A stretch of DNA of 64,000 nucleotides from SHWC01 sp050173345 (GTDB taxonomy: Bacteria > Pseudomonadota > Alphaproteobacteria > UBA828): positions 124,001 to 188,000 of the forward strand of contig JBFXKW010000001.1 of the NCBI GenBank assembly GCA_050173345.1, given 5' to 3'. Positions 1-6,992 of the stretch are shown one piece after another. The position numbers and the translations under genes are program-made. The notes under the pieces are model-generated. The model had not been told where the DNA came from. It saw nothing but the letters and a program-made list of their open reading frames with translations, and made no database searches. Numbering within the stretch: position 1 is the first letter of the stretch; every line of letters begins with the position of its first letter.

Positions 1-1244
1 AGGAAGACGCGCGCGAGATGGCCGAGCTCGTCGGACCGGCCGGCGGTCTTCGCCAAGGCCGCAGGGTCCAGGCGCTGCCGCTCGAACTGCTCGGCGGCGT
101 TCGTGACCCGGAGCACGGGGTCGGTGAAGCTGCGCTTGACATAGAGCCAGCCGATGAGAAACGCGCCGGCGATGGCGACGCCGTTGAGCACGAGCAGCAG
201 CGTCCGGCTGATGTCGATCGACCGGTCGGTCGCCGCGACCATGGCCGCGGCATTCGCCTGGGCCTGCCGAACGACGCCTTCGACCTCCTCGGTGAGCGCG
301 CCCGCCAGCTCCCGGCTTCTCTGCACGAGCCCTTGCGCCACGATGCTCAGCTCGATGGACCGGCGGCGCAGGTCGAGGACGCCGCCTGAATCGAGCCCGA
401 GCCCGCGCAGGCGCAGATAGGCGTAGTTGATCTCCCGAAGCGACGGCAGGGCCGAGAGCGAGCCGAGCGCCATCGAGAAGCGATGGGCGGATGCCTCCAG
501 CCGCTCGCGCACCGGCTGGAGCTGGACGACCGTCGGCGCGCTGATCGCCTCGGTCAGCAGGCCGGCAAGCAGGTTCGCCTCGGCCAGGAGCGAGCCGAGG
601 GCGCCATAGCCGAGCAGCGCCTGCTCGCTCATCCGGCTGGTCCAGCCGTCGGGCGCGGCGTCGTCCAGCGAGCGGTATCCGGTCACGAGATAGAAGGTCG
701 TGTCGTCCAGGATCGGCGCGACCAGCTCGGTCAGCTGTCGATGGGCGACAACCGCGTCGTCGATGCGGCCCTGCAGTGACTCGCGCGTGTGGAGCTGCGT
801 TTCGACCACGCCGTCGAGTTCCTGCAATGCGCTGGATAGCGATGCGCTGATCTCCGTGATGCCTTCGAGCTCTATCTCGAAGACCTCGGCGGCGCCCAGC
901 ACTTCCCGCACGATGGTGTGGAGATCCTCGACCAGGTCTTGAAGCTCGCGCTCCTGGGATTGCAGCCCGCTCATCACCGTCTGGCGTTCGGTATTGGTGT
1001 CGACCGTCAGGAGCTCGGGCACCGTCGCCGCGATCAGCGCGCTCTGCTTCGCGAGGCGTAGTGATTCTGTCATCGAGGGAATCTGGGCGCGGGTGATCTT
1101 GCGCTGGTTCTCGCCGAGCTGGATCAACGAGAGCCAGGCGACGATGCTGGCGATCAGGGTGAACGCCACGGCGCCGGCGATGCCCATATAGAGGCGCGTC
1201 GCGAGGCTGAGGCGGGGCGCGATCCGGGGCGCAGTCAAGGGCAT
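1..1244 (-). CDS. Membrane sensor protein with HAMP domain, N-terminal part (runs off the window)
   Basis: This minus-strand frame opens at an ATG at 1244 and stays open to the window edge, giving 414 residues. A hydrophobic helix lies near residues 18-40, followed by a roughly 300-residue helical region. A second hydrophobic helix is at about 346-370, and then a HAMP-like segment (FTDPVLRVTNAAEQF) begins. This is the N-terminal plan of a TorS-like sensor kinase or of another HAMP-coupled receptor. The catalytic output domain is outside the window, so kinase versus cyclase cannot be decided. It follows the periplasmic binding protein gene by 11 bases in the same direction, which suggests the binding protein presents a ligand to this sensor, as TorT does for TorS. 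That link is inferred. Confidence 0.75.
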   Translation of the reverse strand, partial: MPLTAPRIAPRLSLATRLYMGIAGAVAFTLIASIVAWLSLIQLGENQRKITRAQIPSMTESLRLAKQSALIAATVPELLTVDTNTERQTVMSGLQSQERELQDLVEDLHTIVREVLGAAEVFEIELEGITEISASLSSALQELDGVVETQLHTRESLQGRIDDAVVAHRQLTELVAPILDDTTFYLVTGYRSLDDAAPDGWTSRMSEQALLGYGALGSLLAEANLLAGLLTEAISAPTVVQLQPVRERLEASAHRFSMALGSLSALPSLREINYAYLRLRGLGLDSGGVLDLRRRSIELSIVAQGLVQRSRELAGALTEEVEGVVRQAQANAAAMVAATDRSIDISRTLLLVLNGVAIAGAFLIGWLYVKRSFTDPVLRVTNAAEQFERQRLDPAALAKTAGRSDELGHLARVF

Positions 1245-1255
1245 CGTCAGGTTGC

Positions 1256-2440
1256 CTACTCGACCGGCACGATCTGCTTCCGGTCGCCGATCATCGTCAG
1301 GAACACGGCGTCGGAGCCCTGGTTGCCGCCATCGCGAAAGTTGAGTTCGAAACCGCCGAGGTCGAAGCGGCCGAGCGCGTGCAGCGTCTCGATGAAGCCC
1401 TGGCGGGTCGGCTCCGGCCCGGCGGCATCGAGAACGGAAGCGGCCAAGCGGCCGGCCAGATAGCCTTCGAGCGAGACGAAACCGGGTTCGGCGCCGGGGT
1501 TCAGCGCCCTGAGCGCCTTGCGATAGCGCAGCAGGACCGTCTGGTCGCCATAGCGCGGGTGGGGCACCACCTGCGAAACATAGGTGCCGATGCCTTCGGA
1601 GCCGAGCGCGCGGGCGAGCGCATCGGTCCCGACGAAGGAGACGTTCACGAAGATGGGGTCCATGCCGAGTTTCTTGGCCCATTTCTCGAACACCGCGCTC
1701 GGCTCGTAGGTGCCGACAACGATGATCGCCTGCGGGTCGCGCTCCCGGATGGCGAGGAGGGCGCGCTTCACCGCAATGGTATTGCGCGGATAGACGCCCT
1801 CGCCGTTGAGGCTCATGCCGCGCTTCTTGAGCGCGGCGCTGACGCCCGCGAATCCGGCACGCCCGAACGAATCGTCCTGGTAGAGGATCGCGATGCGCTC
1901 GACGCCGCGCTCGCCGGTAAGCCAATCGACGATCCGCTCGGCCTCCTGGTCGTAGGACGCGCGGATGTTCACCACATAGGAGAACTCAGGGTCGCGCAGG
2001 AACGCCGCGCCGGTAAACGGCGCGATGTAGGGCACGCCGGCCTCGTTCGCGATCGGCGCGGCGACGATGGAGGTCGGCGTGCCGACATAGCCGATCAGCG
2101 CGAAGACGCTGTCTTCGTCGATCAGCCGCCGCGTGTTGGCGATGGCGCTCTCCGGCTCGTAGCGGTCGTCATAGGTGAGCAGCTCGAGCTGGCGGCCATG
2201 GACGCCGCCTGCCGCGTTCACCTCGCCGAAGGCGGCGAGGATGCCGAGCCGCATCCCCGTGCCGAGCGCGGAGGCCGGGCCGGCTAGCGCAGCGGATTGG
2301 CCGAAGCGTATGCTGCGGGGCGCGACGCCCGGGGCGTCCTCGGCCGTCGCGGCGGCTGCGCCGGCAATGGCGAGAAGGGCGACGAGCAGGACGAGGAGCG
2401 GCCTGCATGCCCGGCGCGCCGATTGCCTAGTCGTAGGCAG
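1256..2440 (-). CDS. Periplasmic binding protein (Peripla_BP_6 family) with apparent CTG start
   Basis: A LivK-like periplasmic ligand-binding protein of 394 residues. The first ATG, at 2254, falls inside the conserved N-terminal strand, leaving only 332 residues and no export signal. The same frame continues upstream through a good signal peptide (basic RRACR, then LLVLLVALLAIAGAAAATA) and the typical segment RFGQSAALAGPASALGTG. A stop closes the frame further up, and no ATG, GTG or TTG lies in between. A CTG at 2438-2440 has a perfect AGGGAGG ribosome site six bases upstream, so I chose it. The body carries the usual alternating alpha/beta pattern (LIGYVGTPTS, YQDDSFGRAG, VVGTYEPS). It probably works with the downstream sensor rather than a transporter, because no permease is nearby. 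Confidence 0.8.
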   Translation of the reverse strand: MPTTRQSARRACRPLLVLLVALLAIAGAAAATAEDAPGVAPRSIRFGQSAALAGPASALGTGMRLGILAAFGEVNAAGGVHGRQLELLTYDDRYEPESAIANTRRLIDEDSVFALIGYVGTPTSIVAAPIANEAGVPYIAPFTGAAFLRDPEFSYVVNIRASYDQEAERIVDWLTGERGVERIAILYQDDSFGRAGFAGVSAALKKRGMSLNGEGVYPRNTIAVKRALLAIRERDPQAIIVVGTYEPSAVFEKWAKKLGMDPIFVNVSFVGTDALARALGSEGIGTYVSQVVPHPRYGDQTVLLRYRKALRALNPGAEPGFVSLEGYLAGRLAASVLDAAGPEPTRQGFIETLHALGRFDLGGFELNFRDGGNQGSDAVFLTMIGDRKQIVPVE

Positions 2441-2446
2441 CGCGGA

Positions 2447-2453
2447 CCTCCCT
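2447..2453 (-). promoter_or_regulatory. Strong ribosome binding site preceding a CTG codon
   Basis: Read on the minus strand this is AGGGAGG, six bases before the CTG at 2440. It is the main evidence for placing the start of the binding protein at a non-standard codon. Confidence 0.6.
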
Positions 2454-2537
2454 GGCGTATCCTCGCCGCCGATTCAGGGACGCATGGTCGTCGGTGGGCG
2501 TGCTCATCACAGGCGTCCGTGGCGGGAAACGGTTCAT

Positions 2538-3596
2538 ATGGTGCAGTCGAAGGACACTCCAATATACCGGAACATTCTCGTCAACATGGCCGATGGCGTC
2601 ATCAGCCTCGACCTCGAAGGCTGCATCACGACCTTCAATCCGGCGGCGGGCCAGATTCTCGGGCTCAGGCCGGAGGAGGTCATCGGCCGCCTCTATGCCG
2701 AGATCTTCCTGGCCGAGCCCGGCCTCGACGCGTTCAATGAGCTGATCATCCGGGCGATCTACGAGTCCGAAACCACGCATAGCCAGGCGGTCGACATTTC
2801 GCTCAAGGGCCGCGAGCGGCACCTGGAGGTATCCACCACCTATCTCCGCTCGGACGAAACGAGGAGCGGCGCGCGGCTCGGCGTCATCGTCGTGTTCAGC
2901 GACGCCACGGAGCGGCGCACGCGCCAGCGGATTCAGAGCCTGTTCGGTGCCTATCTCGATCCGCGCATCGTGGAACGCATCATCCAGGAAGGCGACCTGG
3001 AGAGCGAGGGGGTGCGCCGGGAGATGACCATCCTGTTCTGCGACCTCAAGGGCTTCACCCGGACCGCCGAGAAGCTGACCGCCGAGCAGCTCATCCAATA
3101 CGTCAATCTCTATCTCGCGGTGATGTCGGAGCCGGTGGCGCGTCATCGCGGCGTGACCGACAAGTACATCGGCGACGCCATCATGGCGTTCTGGGGGCCG
3201 CCGTTCTCCGAGGCCGATTCGCATGCGGTGCTGGCGTGCCGGGCGGCGCTGGAGCAGCGGCGCCTGGTGGCGGAGCTGAGGCGCCGCGTCGCCGAGGAGA
3301 TCGGCCCGATCGTGCCGCAGAAGGACATCGACATCTACGCCGGCATCGCGACCGGCGACGTGGTGGCGGGCAGCATAGGGCCGCGGCAGTCCCGCAGCTA
3401 CACGGTCATCGGCAATGCCGTGAACCTCGCCTCGCGGCTCGAATCGTCCAGCAAGAGCCTGGGTGGCGGCCTGCTGGTGTCCGAGGCGACCTGGGCGTCG
3501 GCCAAGCAGGCCTTCGAGTTCAAGGAACTCGAACCGCTGGCATTGCGCGGACGATCGAAGCCGGAACGGGTGTTCGAGCTCGTCGCCGAACGGTGA
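2538..3596 (+). CDS. PAS domain-containing class III adenylate/guanylate cyclase
   Basis: Soluble 352-residue protein, probably making cAMP. Residues 8-125 form a PAS sensor domain (NMADGVISLDLEGCITTFN). A short helical linker (about 126-155) leads into a class III cyclase catalytic domain. Visible catalytic residues are the metal-binding Asp169 in FCDLKGF and Asp213 in YIGDAIMAFWG, the substrate-selecting Lys209, and the Asn/Arg segment GNAVNLASRLE. Thr replaces the adenine-specifying Asp before that segment, which points to class IIIb. The ATG at 2538 follows GGCGGGAAACGG. Longer upstream readings only run antisense into the neighbouring gene. It is divergent from the binding protein/sensor pair with a 97-base shared upstream region, so co-regulation is possible. 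Confidence 0.9.
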   Translation: MVQSKDTPIYRNILVNMADGVISLDLEGCITTFNPAAGQILGLRPEEVIGRLYAEIFLAEPGLDAFNELIIRAIYESETTHSQAVDISLKGRERHLEVSTTYLRSDETRSGARLGVIVVFSDATERRTRQRIQSLFGAYLDPRIVERIIQEGDLESEGVRREMTILFCDLKGFTRTAEKLTAEQLIQYVNLYLAVMSEPVARHRGVTDKYIGDAIMAFWGPPFSEADSHAVLACRAALEQRRLVAELRRRVAEEIGPIVPQKDIDIYAGIATGDVVAGSIGPRQSRSYTVIGNAVNLASRLESSSKSLGGGLLVSEATWASAKQAFEFKELEPLALRGRSKPERVFELVAER

Positions 3597-3624
3597 GGGG
3601 CGGGGCAGGGGGCGAGCTTGCTCT

Positions 3625-3690
3625 CATGCTTCGACAAGCTCAGCATGAGGGCTTTGATTTTCGGCCTCATCCTGAGCCTGTCGAAGGATG
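3625..3690. repeat. Intergenic inverted-repeat element, two opposed 26-base copies
   Basis: Bases 3625-3650 and the reverse complement of 3665-3690 match at 23 of 26 positions and share the core CTTCGACA-GCTCAG-ATGAGG. Each arm also has short internal dyads (CATGCT/AGCATG and CATCC/GGATG). The element lies between convergent genes and could fold into a long hairpin that works as a two-way terminator. The core resembles a dispersed repeat common in alphaproteobacterial genomes. Confidence 0.75.
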
Positions 3691-3727
3691 AAGCCGCCAA
3701 ACCGACCCACTACCGGGATGGCCCTGC

Positions 3728-4270
3728 CTACTCCGCCGCCGCGCCGATCTTGACGATGCTGCCGTCGGCGCTGCGCTTGTGGCCGCGCTTCTCGGCCTCC
3801 TGCAGAACGTCCCGCCGCCACTCGACATTGCCGGGATCGGTGCCGCCGACGATCACGAAGAGCAGGCCCTCCTCGTCACCGACATTGCGGAAGCCGCGCA
3901 TCACGTGCGGCGGGCAGGAGGCGACGTCCCACGGGTCGAGAATGACGTAGCGGTTCTCCTCGTCGGTGCCCCAGAAGATCTTCCACTTGCCCTTGAGTGG
4001 CATGAAGACTTCGTTGGTCTCGTGGTCGTGATGCAGCGTGCCCTTGCCGGGCTGGCAGCGCACGACGGCGACGTTGAAGTCCCGGTTGTCGGTGATCGCG
4101 ACGTGCTGGTCCTTGTCCTCGCCGACGCCGCGGCCGATGATCTGGTAGATCTCGCGCTCGCAGCCGGGGATCACGGCGTCCAGCATGGGCTTCTTGCTGC
4201 CCTCCAGGTTCTTGAAGCGCGCCACGCGGGTACGCTCGAACTCCTCGACGCTGATGATGTCATCCGCCAT
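3728..4270 (-). CDS. Cupin domain protein (first of a tandem pair)
   Basis: A 180-residue single-domain cupin. The first cupin motif is LHHDHETNEVFMPLKGKW, with His-His-Glu ligands. The second, near CPPHVMRGFRN, supplies the last His, so a complete metal site is expected. No signal peptide is seen. It is about one-third identical by eye over its full length to the next gene, and the blocks RVARFK, QIIG, EVFMPL and GFRN are shared, so the two arose by tandem duplication. It lies downstream of that paralogue in the same direction, 38 bases away, beside a VOC dioxygenase gene. Aromatic or keto-acid chemistry is plausible, but the substrate cannot be read from the sequence. Confidence 0.85.
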   Translation of the reverse strand: MADDIISVEEFERTRVARFKNLEGSKKPMLDAVIPGCEREIYQIIGRGVGEDKDQHVAITDNRDFNVAVVRCQPGKGTLHHDHETNEVFMPLKGKWKIFWGTDEENRYVILDPWDVASCPPHVMRGFRNVGDEEGLLFVIVGGTDPGNVEWRRDVLQEAEKRGHKRSADGSIVKIGAAAE

Positions 4271-4308
4271 GGCCAGGTCTCCTTACGCTTAGCGGTCTGG
4301 CGGCAAGC

Positions 4309-4857
4309 TCAATCGGCCGCCGGCGCGACCTGCTGGAGATTGCCTTTCTCGTCGAGTTTATACCCTTTTTTCTTCGCCTTTGCGATCAACTCCGGCGGCC
4401 AGGTGACCCGGCCGGGGTCGCTGCCGCCATTAATTGCAATCATGTGAGCGGGGTAGCCGCTGTCGTTGCGGAAGCCGCGCCACACACCGACCGGGATCGA
4501 GATCACGTCGTGCTTGTCGAGCACGGCCTCCTGGCGCTCGCCCGCCTCGTCCAGCCAGTAGAGCGTCCAGCGGCCCTCGAGCGGCATGAAGACCTCCACG
4601 GTGTCATGGATATGCAGCGAGGCACCGTGGCCGGACTCGGCCCGGATCAGACCGAGGCTGAAATCCGGATGGTCCAGGATGGCCGGGCGGTGCGCCGGGT
4701 CCTCGTTCACGCCCGGCCCGATGATCTGGAAGATGTCGCGCTCATGGCCTTCGACTACGCAGTCGAGGAAGGCCTTGTGCGTGGGCTTAAGGTCCTTGAA
4801 GCGGGCGACCCGCTCGCTGAGCATTTTCCGTTTGCTGATGCTGACCGGCTTGGCCAT
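4309..4857 (-). CDS. Cupin domain protein (second of a tandem pair, one metal ligand missing)
   Basis: A 182-residue cupin paralogous to its downstream neighbour. The ATG at 4857 follows AAGGGAGGGCGCC, a good ribosome site; the longer reading further upstream lacks one. The first motif keeps the ligands in LHIHDTVEVFMPLEGRW. In the second motif the His of PPHVMRGF in the paralogue becomes Gly in PVGVWRGF, so this copy lacks one usual metal ligand. It may be a structural partner or use a three-ligand site. A strong hairpin at 4932-4957 separates it from the dioxygenase gene upstream. Confidence 0.83.
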   Translation of the reverse strand: MAKPVSISKRKMLSERVARFKDLKPTHKAFLDCVVEGHERDIFQIIGPGVNEDPAHRPAILDHPDFSLGLIRAESGHGASLHIHDTVEVFMPLEGRWTLYWLDEAGERQEAVLDKHDVISIPVGVWRGFRNDSGYPAHMIAINGGSDPGRVTWPPELIAKAKKKGYKLDEKGNLQQVAPAAD

Positions 4858-4931
4858 GGCGCCCTCCCTTGCTTTCGCCGCCACTCTAGAGATCGCGCGC
4901 GGGCGCGAGCTTTGATCCAGAGCAAAGACGA

Positions 4932-4957
4932 CAGGGCCCCGCCATGGCGGGGCCCTG
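4932..4957 (-). terminator. Hairpin terminator after the VOC dioxygenase gene
   Basis: A perfect palindrome, CAGGGCCCCGCC followed at once by its complement GGCGGGGCCCTG with an ATGG centre. On the minus strand it is followed by the weak T-rich stretch TCGTCTTTG. It starts 28 bases past the stop codon of the dioxygenase gene. Confidence 0.6.
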
Positions 4958-4984
4958 CGGGGACGTAGCCGGTGGGCGGCAGGC

Positions 4985-5935
4985 TCAGAAGTCGATCTTC
5001 TCGAGCTTCGAGAGCAGCTCCGCCTTGCGGTCCTCGAGCCAGGGCGGAAGTTGGAACTCCTTGCCGAGGTCTTCCATCGTCTCGTCGATCTCGAAGGATT
5101 CCGGGATCGAATAGGCGGCCTCGAACAGGGCGCCGCCGGGCGTGCGGAAATAGACCGAATGGAAATATTTCCGGTCCTTCGAATCCGAGACATCGGTAAA
5201 GCCGAGCCCTTCGAGATAGGCCTTCACCTGGGTCTGCTCGTCGTGATTGTTCACCTTGAAGGCGCAGTGGTGCACGGTGCCGGCGCCGAACGTCCAGGTG
5301 CCCTGCGGCAGGTCGGGTTCGTGGATCAGCTCGACCACGTTGCCGTGCTTTGAGATCTGGGCTTCGTAGCGCACGCGCGGGCCTTCCTCGCCGGTCTTCT
5401 TGAAGCCGAAGCCGCGTTCCAGGAACTCCTGCATGGCCTCCTTGTCGCGCACCGACACCTCGATGCCGTAGACGCCGCGCAGCGCCGCCTTGGGGCCGAT
5501 CTCCTCGGTCGTGATCGGCTCGCGCGGGTCGTCGGTCGCCTCGACCAGCTCATATTCGATGCCGCACGGATGCGCGAAGTGCAGCCGGTTCTGGTTGTAG
5601 CGGGTGAGCGGCTCGCTCTCGATGCCGTGGTCCTTCAGCCGTTTGCGCCAGTACGCGGTGGCACCGGGCGGCACGCTGCACTGGATGGTCTTGATCTGGC
5701 CCGAGCCGCGCCGGCCCTCGACGCCGGTGTGCTTGAACGGGAAGGTGGTGATCAGCGTGCTCGGGTCGCCTTGGCGGTTGCCGTAATAGAGGTGGTAGAT
5801 CGGCGTCGTGCCGTCGAACAGCACGGTCTTCTTCACGCTGCGCAGGCCGAGCAGCTTGGTGTGGAACTCGTAGTCCTCCTGCGCGCCGGCGACGCACAGC
5901 GTCACATGATGGTGGCCCTGGATCAGGTTGGTCAT
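4985..5935 (-). CDS. VOC-family ring-cleaving dioxygenase
   Basis: A 316-residue cytoplasmic protein made of two glyoxalase/bleomycin (vicinal oxygen chelate) modules, the length and layout of LinE/PcpA-type hydroquinone ring-cleavage enzymes and of related ring-cleaving dioxygenases. Candidate iron ligands are the His cluster in GHHHVTLCV near the N terminus, the His pair in VHHCAFKV and the Glu in GGALFEAAY. The ATG at 5935 has GGAGAGGGG seven bases upstream; the 38-residue extension before it is not conserved-looking. It is transcribed divergently from an IclR regulator with a repeat-rich promoter region between them, the usual layout for an aromatic-catabolic operon. The substrate is unknown. 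Confidence 0.83.
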   Translation of the reverse strand: MTNLIQGHHHVTLCVAGAQEDYEFHTKLLGLRSVKKTVLFDGTTPIYHLYYGNRQGDPSTLITTFPFKHTGVEGRRGSGQIKTIQCSVPPGATAYWRKRLKDHGIESEPLTRYNQNRLHFAHPCGIEYELVEATDDPREPITTEEIGPKAALRGVYGIEVSVRDKEAMQEFLERGFGFKKTGEEGPRVRYEAQISKHGNVVELIHEPDLPQGTWTFGAGTVHHCAFKVNNHDEQTQVKAYLEGLGFTDVSDSKDRKYFHSVYFRTPGGALFEAAYSIPESFEIDETMEDLGKEFQLPPWLEDRKAELLSKLEKIDF

Positions 5936-6091
5936 CGTCCCCTCTCCGTGATCGTTCAGGGCGGTCCCGCGCGCCGCTCGCGCCTGGGTCTGCCCAGAGA
6001 ATTCGCATTTCGAAGTTTTCTTCGCAGCACGAAATATGCTAGTGAACATTCGCCGCGATCGTCAACCGCGATCGTGGCGGCCTCAAGCAGC

Positions 6092-6142
6092 GAAGCGGTA
6101 GGCCGCAACAAAAAACGGAAGCGGTAGGCCGCAACAAAAACG
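6092..6142. repeat. Tandem 26-base direct repeat in the iclR/dioxygenase promoter region
   Basis: The unit GAAGCGGTAGGCCGCAACAA plus an A-tract occurs at 6092 and again at 6118, nearly identical. It sits directly upstream of the IclR gene, between divergent genes, where duplicated regulator sites are common. A separate 10-base direct repeat (CCGCGATCGT at 6053 and 6066) and an imperfect dyad (GCATTTCG at 6005-6012, CGAAATATGC at 6030-6039) lie in the same interval. Confidence 0.7.
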
Positions 6143-6155
6143 CCGGGAGGGGTAG

Positions 6156-6989
6156 GTGCTGGAAGCGCGCAACATCGAAGAAGCCACGAAGCCGGCGCGA
6201 CGCGACGAGACGGTGAGCGGGTTGATCCGCGGGCTCGACGTGCTCAGGGCCTTCGATCGTGAAGCCCCGACGATGACATTGTCTCAAGTGGCGGCGAAGA
6301 CGCGCCTGCCGCCGGCGGCGGCGCGGCGCTATCTGCGCACGCTGGTCGGCCTCGGTTATCTTGCGCAGCATGGTCGCATGTTCGTGCTGCGGCCCAAGGT
6401 GCTCGAGCTCGGCACGCACTATCTAGACGCGATCGACGTCAACGGCCTGTGCCAGGCCGATTTGCAGGAGGTGGTGGCGGTGACCGGCCACAGCTCCTCG
6501 CTCGCCATCCTCGATCAGGAGGACATCGTCTATCTCGCTCACGCCGGCGTGCGCCGGCGCTTCCGCGCGGAGGCGAATGTCGGCACCCACTATCCGGCCT
6601 ATGCCACCTCGATGGGGCGGGTGCTGCTCGGCGAGCTCGACGACCCTGCGCTCCGCGAGTATCTGGCGACGGCGCGCTTCGAGCGGTTGACCGAGAAGAC
6701 CATCATCGCGCCATCCGAGTTGCAGCAGGCGGTCGCGGCGGCGCGCGGTGACGACTATGCGCTGGTCTGCGACGAGCTGTTCTACGGCGTGATGGCGCTC
6801 GCCGTGCCGGTACGCGACCAGGCCGGGCACGCGATTGCCGCGATCAACTGCTCGGCGCGTAGCCCGGAGACCGACCGCGTTGAGATGATCGAAAGCTGCC
6901 TGCCGGTGCTGCGCGCGGCGGCCGAGCGGATCAGCTTGGCGCTGCGTCGCTTCCCCGCGCTCTCGCTCTCGGTGCGCGTCGGCCATTGA
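6156..6989 (+). CDS. IclR-family transcriptional regulator
   Basis: A 277-residue DNA-binding regulator. The N-terminal winged helix-turn-helix covers about residues 22-82 (LSQVAAKTRLPPAAARRYL) and the C-terminal IclR effector domain follows (ANVGTHYPAYATSMGRVLL, then VPVRDQAGHAIAAINCSA). The PAAARRYLRTL recognition helix resembles that of PcaR/PobR-type regulators of aromatic-acid pathways. The start is GTG at 6156 with GGGAGGGG just upstream. It is divergent from the ring-cleaving dioxygenase and convergent with the FUSC exporter, whose stop is three bases away, so its likely targets are itself and the dioxygenase genes. Confidence 0.92.
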   Translation: MLEARNIEEATKPARRDETVSGLIRGLDVLRAFDREAPTMTLSQVAAKTRLPPAAARRYLRTLVGLGYLAQHGRMFVLRPKVLELGTHYLDAIDVNGLCQADLQEVVAVTGHSSSLAILDQEDIVYLAHAGVRRRFRAEANVGTHYPAYATSMGRVLLGELDDPALREYLATARFERLTEKTIIAPSELQQAVAAARGDDYALVCDELFYGVMALAVPVRDQAGHAIAAINCSARSPETDRVEMIESCLPVLRAAAERISLALRRFPALSLSVRVGH

Positions 6990-6992
6990 GAC

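Noticed and set aside
2175..2537. N-terminal extension of the PAS-cyclase to 473 residues
   Set aside because: The added 121 residues are antisense to the binding-protein gene, low-complexity and without domain character. The ATG at 2538 directly precedes the PAS domain.
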